Of a stretch of 64,000 bases of DNA, positions 37,231 through 46,640 are shown in pieces. The stretch is taken from the NCBI RefSeq assembly GCF_002095575.1, contig NZ_MLJJ01000014.1, forward strand, positions 1 to 64,000. Direction: 5' to 3'. The stretch's first letter is position 1; the number at the start of each line of letters is the position of its first letter. The notes beneath the pieces were generated by a model. It was not told the origin of the DNA, did no database searches, and saw only the letters and a list, made by a program, of their open reading frames with translations. This stretch comes from Pantoea septica (GTDB lineage Bacteria > Pseudomonadota > Gammaproteobacteria > Enterobacterales > Enterobacteriaceae). The position numbers were made by a program, and so were the translations under genes.

Positions 37231-39078
37231 GTGTTAAATCGTTATCCTTTGTGGAAGTACGTGATGCTGGTCGTCGTCATTCTCGTCGGCCTGCTCTATG
37301 CGCTTCCCAACCTGTATGGTGAGGATCCGGCCGTTCAGATCACTGGCGCGCGCGGCGTCGCCGCCAGTGAACAAACGTTGGATCAGATTCAGAACCTGTT
37401 AAAACAAGAGAATATCCAGAGCAAATCCCTCGCGCTGGAAAACGGCGCCATTCTGGCGCGCTTCCCCAACACGGATGTGCAGCTGCGCGCCCGTGAAGCG
37501 ATTGTGAATAAGCTTGGCGAGAACTACGTCGTCGCGCTCAACCTCGCGCCGGCTACCCCGCGCTGGCTGAGCATGCTGGCGGCTGAGCCGATGAAGCTCG
37601 GTCTGGATCTGCGCGGCGGCGTGCACTTCCTGATGGAAGTGGATATGGACACCGCGCTGGGCAAGCTGCAGGAGCAGAATGCCGACAGCCTGCGCAGCGA
37701 TCTGCGCGAAAAGAATATCCCCTATACCAACGTCAATAAAATCGCCAACTACGGCGTGGAAATCCGTTTCCGCGACGGCGATAGCCGCGATGCCGCGATT
37801 AACTGGCTGAGCGCCCGCCATCGCGACATGGTCATCTCCTCCAGCGGCAGCGACGCGCTGCGCGCGGTGATGAGCGACGCGCGCCTCAGCGAAGCGCGCG
37901 AATACGCCGTTCAGCAGAACATCACTATTCTGCGTAACCGCGTTAACCAGCTCGGCGTCGCCGAACCGCTGGTGCAGCGTCAGGGCACCGATCGCATCGT
38001 CGTTGAACTGCCAGGCATTCAGGATACCGCGCGCGCCAAAGAGATCCTCGGCGCCACTGCGACGCTGGAGTTCCGTCTGGTGAACACCACCGCCGATCCG
38101 ACCGCCGCCGCCAACGGCCGCGTGCCGGGCGACTCGGAAGTGAAACAGACGCGCGAAGGTCAGCCGGTTGTGCTCTACAAGCGCGTAATCCTGACCGGTG
38201 ACCATATCACCGACTCAACATCCAGCATGGACGAGTACAACCAGCCGCAGGTCAATATCTCCCTGGACGGCGCGGGCGGCAATATCATGTCTAACTTCAC
38301 CAAGGACAACATCGGCAAGCCGATGGCGACCCTGTTTGTGGAGTACAAAGACAGCGGTAAGAAAGACGCCAACGGTCGCGCGGTGCTGGTGAAACAGGAA
38401 GAGGTGATTAACGTCGCCAATATCCAGTCTCGCCTCGGCAACAGTTTCCGCATCACCGGCATCAACAACCCGAACGAAGCGCGTCAGCTCTCGCTGCTGC
38501 TGCGTGCGGGCGCGCTGATTGCGCCGATTCAGATCGTGGAAGAGCGCACCATCGGGCCGACCATGGGCGCGCAGAATATCACGCAGGGGCTTGAAGCCTG
38601 CCTGTGGGGCCTGATCGCTTCGATTCTGTTTATGGTGGTGTTCTATAAAAAGTTCGGGCTGATCGCCACCAGCGCGCTGCTGTGCAACCTGGTGCTGATT
38701 GTCGGCGTCATGTCGCTGCTGCCGGGCGCCACGCTCACGATGCCGGGTATCGCCGGTATCGTGCTGACGCTGGCGGTGGCGGTGGATGCGAACGTACTGA
38801 TTAACGAGCGTATTAAGGAAGAGCTGAGAAACGGCCGTTCCGTGCAGCAGGCGATTCATGAAGGCTATAAAGGCGCCTTCTCCAGTATCGTCGATGCTAA
38901 CGTGACCACGCTGATCAAGGTCATCATCCTGTATGCCGTTGGTACAGGTTCAATTAAAGGCTTTGCGATTACCACCGCTATTGGTATCGCCACCTCGATG
39001 TTTACCGCGATCGTTGGAACGCGCGCCATCGTGAACCTGGTGTACGGCGGCAAGCGCATCAACAAGCTGTCTATCTGA
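37231..39078 (+). CDS. secD: Protein translocase subunit SecD
   Basis: This 615-residue RND-type membrane protein uses the proton gradient to complete protein export from the periplasmic side. It starts at a GTG after AAGGGAA. One N-terminal membrane segment is followed by a large periplasmic part (P1 with [14 protein letters not shown]), then five C-terminal segments with [17 protein letters not shown] as the conserved proton-relay Asp motif. Length equals E. coli SecD. It is followed by secF after ten bases. Confidence 0.98.
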   Translation: MLNRYPLWKYVMLVVVILVGLLYALPNLYGEDPAVQITGARGVAASEQTLDQIQNLLKQENIQSKSLALENGAILARFPNTDVQLRAREAIVNKLGENYVVALNLAPATPRWLSMLAAEPMKLGLDLRGGVHFLMEVDMDTALGKLQEQNADSLRSDLREKNIPYTNVNKIANYGVEIRFRDGDSRDAAINWLSARHRDMVISSSGSDALRAVMSDARLSEAREYAVQQNITILRNRVNQLGVAEPLVQRQGTDRIVVELPGIQDTARAKEILGATATLEFRLVNTTADPTAAANGRVPGDSEVKQTREGQPVVLYKRVILTGDHITDSTSSMDEYNQPQVNISLDGAGGNIMSNFTKDNIGKPMATLFVEYKDSGKKDANGRAVLVKQEEVINVANIQSRLGNSFRITGINNPNEARQLSLLLRAGALIAPIQIVEERTIGPTMGAQNITQGLEACLWGLIASILFMVVFYKKFGLIATSALLCNLVLIVGVMSLLPGATLTMPGIAGIVLTLAVAVDANVLINERIKEELRNGRSVQQAIHEGYKGAFSSIVDANVTTLIKVIILYAVGTGSIKGFAITTAIGIATSMFTAIVGTRAIVNLVYGGKRINKLSI

Positions 39079-39088
39079 GGAGTGCGTT

Positions 39089-40057
39089 GTGGCACAGGAA
39101 TACAATATTGAACAGCTGAACCACGGGCGTAAAGTCGTCGACTTTATGCGCTGGGACACGCTGGCGTTTATTATCTCCGGCCTGCTGATCGTGGCGTCTA
39201 TCGCCATGGTCTCAGTGCGCGGTTTCAACTGGGGTCTCGATTTTACCGGCGGTACGGTGATCGAGATCGCGCTGGAGAAACCCGCAGAGCTGGATACGCT
39301 GCGTGACGGGCTGGAAAAAGCGGGTTATGCCGATCCTATCGTGCAGAACTTCGGCAGCAGCCGCGACGTAATGGTGCGCATGGCGCCCATGGACGGACCG
39401 GCCGGCCAGGAGCTAGGCAACAAGATCATCACCATCATCAATCAGACCACCCAGCAGAACGCGACGGTGAAGCGCATTGAGTTCGTCGGCCCGAGCGTGG
39501 GCAACGACCTGGCGCAGGCGGGCGCGATGGCGCTGCTGGCGGCGCTGATTGCGATTCTGATCTATATCGGCTTTCGCTTTGAGTGGCGTCTGGCGCTCGG
39601 CACCGTGCTGGCGCTGGCGCACGACGTGATCATCACCTGCGGCATTCTGTCGCTGGCGCACATCGAGATCGATCTGACCATCGTCGCCTCGCTGATGTCG
39701 GTGATTGGCTACTCGCTTAACGATAAAATCGTGGTATCCGACCGTATTCGCGAGAACTTCCGCAAGATCCGCCGCGGCTCTTCTTACGATATCACCAACG
39801 TGTCGCTGACCCAGACGTTGAGCCGTACCTTGATCACCTCCCTCACCACGCTGGCGATGATCCTGATCCTGTTCATCTTCGGCGGCGCGCTGCTGAAAGG
39901 CTTCTCGCTGACGATGCTGATCGGCGTCTCCATCGGTACCATTTCGTCGATTTATGTCTCTTCCGCGCTGGCGCTGAAGCTGGGCATGAAGCGCGAACAT
40001 ATGCTGGTGCAGAAGGTGGAGAAAGAGGGCGCGGACCAGCCTTCAATCATGCCGTAA
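39089..40057 (+). CDS. secF: Protein translocase subunit SecF
   Basis: This 322-residue partner of SecD has six membrane segments. It starts at a GTG after GAGGAG. Family markers are [12 protein letters not shown] near residue 50, [22 protein letters not shown] (quoted to VSDRIREN) near 210, and [20 protein letters not shown] near 245 (quoted to LTTL). Length matches E. coli SecF (323). It ends the operon at a strong terminator. Confidence 0.98.
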   Translation: MAQEYNIEQLNHGRKVVDFMRWDTLAFIISGLLIVASIAMVSVRGFNWGLDFTGGTVIEIALEKPAELDTLRDGLEKAGYADPIVQNFGSSRDVMVRMAPMDGPAGQELGNKIITIINQTTQQNATVKRIEFVGPSVGNDLAQAGAMALLAALIAILIYIGFRFEWRLALGTVLALAHDVIITCGILSLAHIEIDLTIVASLMSVIGYSLNDKIVVSDRIRENFRKIRRGSSYDITNVSLTQTLSRTLITSLTTLAMILILFIFGGALLKGFSLTMLIGVSIGTISSIYVSSALALKLGMKREHMLVQKVEKEGADQPSIMP

Positions 40058-40074
40058 CGCGCAAGCGTAATAAA

Positions 40075-40104
40075 AAAACGGGCTGCCATCTGGCAGCCCG
40101 TTTT
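40075..40104. terminator. Strong terminator after secF
   Basis: AAAACGGGCTGCCA and its complement form a 14-bp stem around TC with TTTT on one side and AAAA on the other, so it can serve both secF and the convergent yajI. Confidence 0.92.
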
Positions 40105-40119
40105 GTTTGGGCGCTTCTG

Positions 40120-40674
40120 TTACTGCGCGGCGGGCGCGTCGCCCACTACGTCGTGCACGCGCACGAAACCGAGCTGGTCCGGCGTCAGGCCGCTCAGGCG
40201 CAGCGGCACGATAACCGAGGCGCGCGGCAGCAGCGCGGCTGGCACCTCGATCGCCTGGCTCAGGCTGGTGGCGTCAAGCGGCTTGCCCGTCGCCGGATCG
40301 CGCTCGCCCCATACCACGCGCGCGCGCAGCGCCGGAACGGGCTGGCTGTCTGTGGCGCTGATGGTCAGGTTAGCGCGCGTGCCATTAGCTTCCGCCGCTA
40401 CGCGCGTCAGCGAGAGGCGCAGCTTGCCGAGCTGGGTTTGCAGCTCGACCGGCGTGTCAGCCTGCGGCACCAGCCAGGCGCCCTGCGTCGAGTTGCTGTT
40501 AAGCTGCCCCTGGATTTCGATGGCGCTCGCCTGAGTGGTCAGGTGGCGCATCTGCTGATTCAGCTGGCTCACTTCCTGATGCAGCTGATTCACTTTGGGG
40601 CTGGCGGGCGTCGAGCTACAGCCGCTTAACAGCGCCATCGCGCACGCCAGCGGCGCCCAAACCGTCCTGATCAT
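40120..40674 (-). CDS. yajI: YajI family lipoprotein (DUF3251)
   Basis: This 184-residue protein has a signal peptide with lipobox LLSGC (Cys19). The mature part starts with a coiled coil (VNQLHQEVSQLNQQMRHL) and continues in a beta-rich DUF3251 domain with QGAWLVPQADTPV. It matches E. coli YajI in length (179) and order. Its role is unknown. In E. coli tsx lies between secF and yajI; here it is absent. The kbp gene lies 17 bases upstream on the same strand, so the two may be co-transcribed. Confidence 0.9.
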   Translation of the reverse strand: MIRTVWAPLACAMALLSGCSSTPASPKVNQLHQEVSQLNQQMRHLTTQASAIEIQGQLNSNSTQGAWLVPQADTPVELQTQLGKLRLSLTRVAAEANGTRANLTISATDSQPVPALRARVVWGERDPATGKPLDATSLSQAIEVPAALLPRASVIVPLRLSGLTPDQLGFVRVHDVVGDAPAAQ

Positions 40675-40691
40675 AAAGTCTTCCTTGTCCG

Positions 40692-41129
40692 TTATTTAGG
40701 AATGCGTAATACCTGGCCCGGATAGATTTTGTCAGGGTGGGTCAACATCGGCTTGTTGGCTTCGAAAATCTTATTGTATTCGTTGGGGTTGCCGTAAACC
40801 GCTTTCGAAATTGCGCTCAGCGTGTCGCCTTTTTTCACGGTATAGAATTCCGCTTCCGGCGCGCCGTCGGCTGTTTTGACCTGGTCGTCGACTTTGGTGA
40901 TGCCCGCGACGTTGCCGGCCGCCACCAGAATTTTCTCTTTCAGCTCCTGAGAAATGCCATCTCCGCTCACCGTTACGGTGTCGCCGTTGACCGCTACGTT
41001 TACTTTGTCGCTGTCAGGTAAGCCCAGCTTGTCGATGTGCTCTTTCAGCTTTTTGCTGGCATCATCATGGCCGGATACCGCGTCCCACAGTTTTTCGCCT
41101 GCCTCTTTCACAAAGTTAAACAAACCCAT
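40692..41129 (-). CDS. kbp: Kbp/LysM-BON potassium-binding protein
   Basis: This 145-residue protein starts [20 protein letters not shown] and combines a BON domain (about 20-90, ending [15 protein letters not shown]) with a C-terminal LysM domain ([20 protein letters not shown], ending [10 protein letters not shown]). It matches E. coli Kbp (YgaU, 149 residues), a cytosolic sensor that binds potassium. The start is the ATG at 41129 after GGAGG; an upstream in-frame ATG gives a much poorer N terminus. In E. coli kbp is at a distant locus, so its place here is a rearrangement. Confidence 0.93.
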   Translation of the reverse strand: MGLFNFVKEAGEKLWDAVSGHDDASKKLKEHIDKLGLPDSDKVNVAVNGDTVTVSGDGISQELKEKILVAAGNVAGITKVDDQVKTADGAPEAEFYTVKKGDTLSAISKAVYGNPNEYNKIFEANKPMLTHPDKIYPGQVLRIPK

Positions 41130-41307
41130 ATATATCCTCCAGATTGTCATGGTGTAGGCCGTCTTTCTGACGACATCTGTAAGCATAGACACTTTCTCGC
41201 GACCTCTCCTGCCGATTGGCAAAAGAGGAAAGGCACGCTTATACATTTTGTTGACATGCCATTCGCGCTACACTGTGTGGCCCATTTGTTTAGCGTCAGG
41301 AAAGGTC

Positions 41308-41757
41308 ATGCACTGCCCATTTTGCTCTGCTGTGGACACTAAAGTCATTGATTCACGTCTGGTTAGTGAAGGATCGTCCGTTCGGCGACGCCGGCAGTGT
41401 CTGGTGTGCCATGAGCGCTTCACCACCTTCGAAGTGGCGGAGCTGGTGATGCCGCGGGTAGTGAAAAGCAATGACGTGCGCGAACCCTTTAATGAAGACA
41501 AGCTCAGCAGCGGCATGATGAAGGCGCTGGAAAAGCGCCCGGTCAGCGCCGATGCGGTGGAAAGTGCGGTAAACCATATCAAAACCCAGCTGCGCGCCAC
41601 CGGCGAGCGAGAGATTCCCAGCAAGCTGATCGGCAATCTGGTGATGGACGAGCTGAAAAAGCTCGATAAGGTCGCCTATATTCGTTTCGCCTCGGTCTAC
41701 CGCAGCTTTGAAGATATTCGCGATTTCGGCGCGGAGATTGCCAGATTACAGGATTGA
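41308..41757 (+). CDS. nrdR: Transcriptional repressor NrdR
   Basis: This 149-residue regulator of ribonucleotide reductase genes has an N-terminal zinc ribbon (CPFC at residues 3-6, CLVC near 31-34) and an ATP-cone domain (about 49-139, [19 protein letters not shown]). It senses ATP/dATP and represses nrd genes. The start is the ATG at 41308 after AGGAAAGG; an upstream in-frame codon at 41248 is not the family start. The stop is two bases from the ribD ATG. Length equals E. coli NrdR. Confidence 0.97.
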   Translation: MHCPFCSAVDTKVIDSRLVSEGSSVRRRRQCLVCHERFTTFEVAELVMPRVVKSNDVREPFNEDKLSSGMMKALEKRPVSADAVESAVNHIKTQLRATGEREIPSKLIGNLVMDELKKLDKVAYIRFASVYRSFEDIRDFGAEIARLQD

Positions 41758-41759
41758 TT

Positions 41760-42860
41760 ATGGATGAACGCTATATGGCGCGCGCGCTGGAGCTGGCGCG
41801 GCGCGGACGTTTTACCACGACGCCCAATCCCAACGTGGGCTGCGTTATCGTACGCGACGGCGAGATCGTCGGCGAAGGCTGGCATCAGCGCGCCGGCGAG
41901 CCGCATGCCGAGGTGCACGCGCTGCGCATGGCGGGCGACAGGGCGCGCGGCGCCACCGCCTACGTCACGCTCGAGCCGTGCAGCCACCACGGCCGCACGC
42001 CGCCGTGCTGCGACGCGCTGATCGCCGCCGGCGTTAGCCGCGTGGTCGCGGCGATGCAGGATCCCAATCCGCAGGTCGCCGGGCGCGGACTTTACCGCCT
42101 GCAGCAGGCGGGTGTCGCAGTCAGCCACGGGCTGATGATGGCGGAAGCGGAAGCGCTGAATCGCGGCTTTCTGAAGCGCATGCGCACCGGGTTTCCGTTT
42201 GTTCAGCTCAAGCTCGGCGCCTCGCTGGATGGCCGCACCGCCATGGCGAGCGGCGAAAGCCAGTGGATTACCTCCGCCGCCGCGCGTCGCGACGTGCAGC
42301 GTTTGCGGGCGCAGAGCTCCGCCATCCTCAGCAGCAGCGCCACCGTGCTGGCGGACGATCCGTCGCTGACGGTGCGCTGGGCAGAGCTCGATAGCGAGTC
42401 GCAGTCGCTGCTGAACGAAGCAGAGCTGCGGCAGCCGCTGCGCGTGATCGTCGACAGCCGCAATCGGGTGACGCCGCAGCATAAACTGATTGCCCAGCCG
42501 GGCGAAACCTGGCTGATGCGCGCCGCGCCGGATCAGCAGGCCTGGCCGGAGAGCGTGACGCAGATCGCCGTGCCGCCGCGCGGCGAGCAGCTCGACCTGG
42601 TGGCGCTAATGATGCTGCTGGGCAAACAGCAGGTGAACAGCCTGTGGGTCGAAGCGGGCGCGTCGCTGGCTGGCGCGCTGCTGCAGACGGGCGTGGTGGA
42701 CGAGCTGATCGTCTATATGGCGCCGAGGCTGCTCGGCGACGCCGCGCGCGGCCTGTGCCAGCTGCCCGGCTTAGCGCAGCTGGCCGATGCGCCGGCCTTT
42801 TCATTTAGCGACGTGCGCCAGGTCGGTCCCGATCTGCGCCTGACGCTGACGCCGCGCTGA
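41760..42860 (+). CDS. ribD: Riboflavin biosynthesis deaminase/reductase RibD
   Basis: This 366-residue bifunctional enzyme deaminates and then reduces the pyrimidine intermediate of riboflavin synthesis. The deaminase half (1-145) has the zinc site HAEVHALR and EPCSHHGRTPPC; the reductase half has LKLGASLDGRTAMASGESQWIT and VEAGASLAGALLQTG. It starts at 41760, with the nrdR stop overlapping the RBS area, indicating coupling. Length equals E. coli RibD (367). ribH follows 89 bases later with its own likely promoter. Confidence 0.97.
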   Translation: MDERYMARALELARRGRFTTTPNPNVGCVIVRDGEIVGEGWHQRAGEPHAEVHALRMAGDRARGATAYVTLEPCSHHGRTPPCCDALIAAGVSRVVAAMQDPNPQVAGRGLYRLQQAGVAVSHGLMMAEAEALNRGFLKRMRTGFPFVQLKLGASLDGRTAMASGESQWITSAAARRDVQRLRAQSSAILSSSATVLADDPSLTVRWAELDSESQSLLNEAELRQPLRVIVDSRNRVTPQHKLIAQPGETWLMRAAPDQQAWPESVTQIAVPPRGEQLDLVALMMLLGKQQVNSLWVEAGASLAGALLQTGVVDELIVYMAPRLLGDAARGLCQLPGLAQLADAPAFSFSDVRQVGPDLRLTLTPR

Positions 42861-42894
42861 CCGCGGCGGAAAAGCGAGAGCACGCCGCCAAAGA

Positions 42895-42906
42895 GTGTGA
42901 TAGAAT
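42895..42906 (+). promoter_or_regulatory. Predicted extended -10 promoter upstream of ribH
   Basis: TGTGATAGAAT contains TG-N-TAGAAT, an extended -10 element, 44 bases before ribH. The -35 is poor. It would let ribH-nusB-thiL-pgpA be made separately from nrdR-ribD. Confidence 0.35.
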
Positions 42907-42949
42907 CCGCCCCCCTGCGGGGCCATAACAAAACCCTGAAAGGATAAGT

Positions 42950-43420
42950 ATGAAAGTTATCGAAGCTGCTGTTGCCACGCCTGAGGCCAATGTCGCCATC
43001 GTTATCGCGCGTTTTAACAACTTCATCAACGACAGCCTGCTGCACGGCGCGATCGATGCCCTGAAGCGTATCGGTCAGGTGAAAGATGAAAACATCACCG
43101 TCGTCTGGGTTCCTGGCGCATACGAACTGCCGCTGGCAGCCCGCGCGCTGGCGAACAGCGGTAAGCACGACGCCATCGTGGCGCTGGGCACCGTCATTCG
43201 CGGCGGCACCGCCCACTTTGAATATGTCGCCGGCGAAGCCAGCTCCGGCATCGCTAACGTCGCGATGACCAGCGAAATCCCGGTGACTTTCGGCGTGCTG
43301 ACCACGGAAAATATCGAGCAGGCTATTGAGCGTGCCGGTACCAAAGCGGGTAACAAAGGCGCCGAAGCGGCCCTGACCGCACTCGAAATGATTAACGTAT
43401 TGAAAGCCATCAAAGCCTGA
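42950..43420 (+). CDS. ribH: 6,7-dimethyl-8-ribityllumazine synthase
   Basis: This 156-residue enzyme joins the ribityl pyrimidine and 3,4-dihydroxybutanone phosphate to form lumazine, the precursor of riboflavin. Motifs are [19 protein letters not shown] (substrate loop, near 23-41), [15 protein letters not shown] near 54 and [17 protein letters not shown] near 83 with the catalytic His. The icosahedral enzyme family has this length; E. coli RibE (older RibH) has 156. It starts after GAAAGGA. nusB follows after 19 bases. Confidence 0.97.
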   Translation: MKVIEAAVATPEANVAIVIARFNNFINDSLLHGAIDALKRIGQVKDENITVVWVPGAYELPLAARALANSGKHDAIVALGTVIRGGTAHFEYVAGEASSGIANVAMTSEIPVTFGVLTTENIEQAIERAGTKAGNKGAEAALTALEMINVLKAIKA

Positions 43421-43439
43421 TTTTTGTAAGGGGAATTTT

Positions 43440-43859
43440 GTGAAACCTGCTGCTCGTCGCCGCGCCCGCGAGTGCGCTGTCCAGGCGCTTTACTCCTGGC
43501 AATTGTCTAAAAACGACATTGCCGATGTGGAATACCAGTTTCTGGCGGAACAGGACGTCAAAGACGTCGACATTACCTATTTCCGCGAACTGCTGTCCGG
43601 TGTGGCGACCAACAGCGCGTATCTGGATGGGCTGATGAAACCTTACCTGTCGCGCCAGCTTGAAGAGCTGGGCCAGGTAGAAAAAGCAATCCTGCGTATT
43701 TCGCTGTATGAACTGAGCAAGCGCGCTGATGTGCCCTACAAAGTGGCAATCAACGAAGGTATTGAGCTGGCGAAAGTCTTTGGCGCCGAAGATAGCCATA
43801 AGTTCGTCAACGGCGTGCTGGATAAAGCCGCTCCACAAATCAGACCCAATCGCAAATAA
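43440..43859 (+). CDS. nusB: Transcription antitermination protein NusB
   Basis: This 139-residue all-helical protein binds boxA RNA with NusE in the rRNA antitermination complex. It starts at a GTG after AAGGGGAA and has [20 protein letters not shown] at the N terminus (quoted to ALYSW) and [16 protein letters not shown] and [13 protein letters not shown] at the C terminus. Length equals E. coli NusB. A terminator follows. Confidence 0.98.
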   Translation: MKPAARRRARECAVQALYSWQLSKNDIADVEYQFLAEQDVKDVDITYFRELLSGVATNSAYLDGLMKPYLSRQLEELGQVEKAILRISLYELSKRADVPYKVAINEGIELAKVFGAEDSHKFVNGVLDKAAPQIRPNRK

Positions 43860-43861
43860 AG

Positions 43862-43887
43862 AAAAGGCCAGCTTGCTGGCCTTTTTT
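43862..43887 (+). terminator. Terminator after nusB
   Basis: AAGGCCAGC and GCTGGCCTT pair around TT with six T residues at the end, directly after the nusB stop. It separates nusB from thiL. Confidence 0.88.
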
Positions 43888-43909
43888 CATCAGTAAGCGG
43901 AACGCAACC

Positions 43910-44887
43910 ATGTCCTGTGGCGAATTCGAACTCATCGCACGCTATTTTAATCGCAGAACCCGCAGCCGCCGCGACGTCGAGACCGGCATCGGCGACGACT
44001 GCGCGCTGATGTGCGTGCCGGAGAAACAGACGCTGGCAATCAGCACCGATACGCTGGTGGCGGGCGTCCACTTTTTACGCGATATCCACCCTGCCGATCT
44101 CGGCTATAAAGCGCTGGCGGTCAACCTCAGCGATCTGGCGGCCATGGGGGCCGATCCGGCCTGGCTGACGCTGGCGCTGACGCTGCCGGAGGTCGACGAA
44201 GAGTGGCTGAAAGCCTTTAGCGAAAGCCTGTTCGAGCTGCTGGAGTATTACGATATGCAGCTGGTGGGCGGCGATACCACGCGCGGCCCGCTGAGCATGA
44301 CGCTCGGCATCCACGGCCTGGTGCCGCAGGGGCGCGCGCTGAAGCGATCGGGCGCGAAGCCGGGCGACTGGATCTACGTGACCGGCACGCTGGGCGACAG
44401 CGCTGCGGGCCTGGCGCTGCTGCAGCATCGTCATCGCATTAACGAGCCGGCGGTGCATGAGGCGCTGATTAAGCGCCACCTGCGGCCGATGCCGCGCATC
44501 CTGCAGGGCCAGGCGCTGCGTTCGCTCGCCTCGGCGGCGATCGATCTCTCCGACGGCCTGATTTCCGATCTCGGCCATATTCTCAAGGCCAGCGGCTGCG
44601 GCGCGCGGCTGAATCTGGAGGCGCTGCCTCTGTCGTCTGCGCTGCGCGACCATTTCGAGCCTGAGCAGGTGCTGCGCTGGGCGCTGAGCGGCGGCGAGGA
44701 TTACGAGCTCTGCTTCACCGTACCGGAGATGAACCGCGGCGCGCTCGACGTAGCGCTGGGCCACCTTGGGGTGCCTTTTACCTGCATCGGGCAGCTGATG
44801 CCGGAAGCGGAAGGGCTAATGCTGCTGGAGCACGGCAAACCGGTTACCTTCAGCCATAAAGGATTTGATCATTTTGACGCGAAATAA
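43910..44887 (+). CDS. thiL: Thiamine-monophosphate kinase
   Basis: This 325-residue enzyme phosphorylates thiamine monophosphate to the diphosphate with ATP. Markers are GIGDDCALM (25-33), [27 protein letters not shown] with its conserved Asp, [11 protein letters not shown] and [17 protein letters not shown]. coli ThiL also has 325 residues. The 3' end overlaps pgpA by 23 bases, so translation of the two is linked. Confidence 0.96.
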   Translation: MSCGEFELIARYFNRRTRSRRDVETGIGDDCALMCVPEKQTLAISTDTLVAGVHFLRDIHPADLGYKALAVNLSDLAAMGADPAWLTLALTLPEVDEEWLKAFSESLFELLEYYDMQLVGGDTTRGPLSMTLGIHGLVPQGRALKRSGAKPGDWIYVTGTLGDSAAGLALLQHRHRINEPAVHEALIKRHLRPMPRILQGQALRSLASAAIDLSDGLISDLGHILKASGCGARLNLEALPLSSALRDHFEPEQVLRWALSGGEDYELCFTVPEMNRGALDVALGHLGVPFTCIGQLMPEAEGLMLLEHGKPVTFSHKGFDHFDAK

Positions 44888-45371
44888 GGATGTGGCGAAG
44901 GGCCGTCTGCGCATGAGTAATCCCTGGCATCTGCTCGCCACCGGTTTCGGTAGCGGGTTGAGTCCTTATGTGCCGGGCACGATGGGTTCACTGGCGGCGA
45001 TCCCGTTCTGGTGGCTGATGGCGCGGCTGCCGCAGGATCTCTATTCGCTGATCGTGCTGTTGGGCATTAGCCTTGGCGTCTATATCTGCCACCGCACCGC
45101 CAAAGATATGGGCGTGCACGATCACGGCAGCATCGTCTGGGACGAGTTTATCGGCATGTGGATTACGCTGATGGCGATTCCGGCGAATAGCTGGCAGTGG
45201 GTGCTGGCCGGTTTTGTGGTGTTCCGCATTTTCGATATGTGGAAGCCCTGGCCGATCCGCTGGTTCGATCGTAACGTGCACGGCGGCATGGGGATTATGG
45301 TGGACGATATCATCGCCGGCGTGATCTCAGCGGCGCTGCTCTATGCGGCAGGGGTGTGGCTGGCGGCCTGA
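44865..45371 (+). CDS. pgpA: Phosphatidylglycerophosphatase A
   Basis: This 168-residue inner-membrane enzyme removes the phosphate of phosphatidylglycerophosphate. The start is taken as the TTG at 44865, because the N terminus [20 protein letters not shown] matches E. coli PgpA (MTILPRHKDVAK); an ATG at 44913 would give MSNPWHLL. Markers are [29 protein letters not shown] (metal-binding His and Asp) and [17 protein letters not shown]. Four hydrophobic segments are seen. It overlaps thiL and converges with yajO across the dispersed element. Confidence 0.95.
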   Translation: MIILTRNKDVAKGRLRMSNPWHLLATGFGSGLSPYVPGTMGSLAAIPFWWLMARLPQDLYSLIVLLGISLGVYICHRTAKDMGVHDHGSIVWDEFIGMWITLMAIPANSWQWVLAGFVVFRIFDMWKPWPIRWFDRNVHGGMGIMVDDIIAGVISAALLYAAGVWLAA

Positions 45372-45393
45372 CAGGCTGCCATAGTGTGCCCAC

Positions 45394-45576
45394 GCGGGTG
45401 GCATGGGCCGATCGCAAAGTCGCTCAAGGCGTCCATGCTCGCTCGGCCCGCGCAGATACGCACCTCATCCCTGAGGTGCGCCCGTTACCGGGCCAACGCT
45501 GTGCGTTGTTCAAAAACGCTCCCGGCGTTTTTGTCCCTGGCGCGGGACGCTTTGCTCTTCTGCCCATGCCACCCGC
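45394..45576 (+). repeat. Dispersed intergenic element, copy 1 (183 bp, intact)
   Basis: The element starts GCGGGTGGCATGGGC and ends with its exact reverse complement, a 15-bp perfect terminal inverted repeat. Inside are several hairpins, for example AGGTGCG with CGCACCT around the centre, CGTTACCGGGCC, and AAAAACGC paired with GCGTTTTT around TCCCG. Two other copies are in this window (31385, 51399). The plus strand also carries an open frame (with ADRK, AGRFALLPMPPA) that crosses the element. It lies between the convergent stops of pgpA and yajO. Confidence 0.85.
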
Positions 45577-45609
45577 TTGTAGTGACATTGTGCGGCCTGA
45601 AAGGGAACT

Positions 45610-46584
45610 TTATTCGAAGCCTACTACCGGATGCGGCTGATAAACCGTCTCCAGCTCGGCAATTTCCTCAGTACTTAGTTCCACCTCAACCGCTTTGACC
45701 AGGTCCGCCAGCTGCTCGGCGCGCGATGCGCCGATAATCGGCGCGGTAACGGCGGGCTTATGCAGCAGCCAGGCGAGGGCCACCTGCGCGCGGCTCACCC
45801 CTTTCTGTGCGGCAATCGCCTCCACGCGCTGCGCAATCGCCGCATCGTTCTCTTCCGTCGCGCTATAGAGGGTTTTACCATACTCGTCCGAGGCGGTACG
45901 CGCGGTGGCTTCGCCCCAGGGGCGCGTCAGCCTGCCGCGCGCCAGCGGGCTCCACGGCAGCACGGCGATATTCTCCGCCTGACAGAGCGGGTGCATCTCG
46001 CGCTCCTCTTCGCGCTGAATCAGGTTGTACTGATCCTGCATGCTGACGAACGGCGCCCAGCCGTGCTGCCGCTGGGTATAAACCGCTTTGGCGAACTGCC
46101 AGGCATGCATCGAAGAGGCGCCGATATAGCGCGCTTTGCCCGCCTTCACCACGTCGCTCAGCGCTTCCAGCGTCTCCTCCAGCGGCGTCTCATAATCCCA
46201 GCGGTGAATTTGCAGCAGGTCGACATACTCCATATCCAGGCGGCGCAGGCTGTCGTCGATCGACTGCATAATATTTTTGCGCGACAGGCCCTGCGACAGA
46301 TTGCTGAGCGGGAAGTAAACCTTGGTAGCGACCACGATCTCCTCGCGGCGCGCGAATGCCTTCAGCGCGCGGCCGACGATCTCTTCGCTGCTGCCATCGG
46401 AATAGCTGTTCGCGGTATCGAAAAAGTTAATGCCTGCCTCCAGCGCCTGCTGGATCAGTGGACGGCTGCTCGCTTCCGGCAGCGTCCAGGCGTGGCGACC
46501 GCGGTCCGGCTCGCCAAAAGTCATGCAGCCAAGGCAGAGACGGGAAACCTGAAGGTCGGTGTTGCCTAACTGAGTGGTTTTCAT
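45610..46584 (-). CDS. yajO: Aldo/keto reductase YajO
   Basis: This 324-residue enzyme has a TIM-barrel fold with Asp-Tyr-Lys-His catalytic residues, visible as FFDTANSYSDG (Asp, Tyr near 54-60), VVATKVYF (Lys) and QIHRWDYETP (His). E. coli YajO has the same length and acts on xylulose-phosphate-type compounds, possibly supporting 1-deoxyxylulose 5-phosphate formation next to dxs. The start is at 46584. It lies directly downstream of dxs on the same strand with 56 bases between. Confidence 0.95.
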   Translation of the reverse strand: MKTTQLGNTDLQVSRLCLGCMTFGEPDRGRHAWTLPEASSRPLIQQALEAGINFFDTANSYSDGSSEEIVGRALKAFARREEIVVATKVYFPLSNLSQGLSRKNIMQSIDDSLRRLDMEYVDLLQIHRWDYETPLEETLEALSDVVKAGKARYIGASSMHAWQFAKAVYTQRQHGWAPFVSMQDQYNLIQREEEREMHPLCQAENIAVLPWSPLARGRLTRPWGEATARTASDEYGKTLYSATEENDAAIAQRVEAIAAQKGVSRAQVALAWLLHKPAVTAPIIGASRAEQLADLVKAVEVELSTEEIAELETVYQPHPVVGFE

Positions 46585-46640
46585 GGAAGCTCCTGCTATG
46601 CATTAAACCATCAAGCATAGCAGGAGAGGAGGGCAGGGGA

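Noticed and set aside
41246..41280. TTGACA with TACACT as an nrdR promoter
   Set aside because: The two hexamers are only 12 bases apart, too close for a sigma-70 promoter.
45356..45640. 94-residue plus-strand frame over the pgpA-yajO spacer
   Set aside because: It starts inside the pgpA 3' end and ends inside yajO, and its sequence is explained by the repeat element; no RBS.
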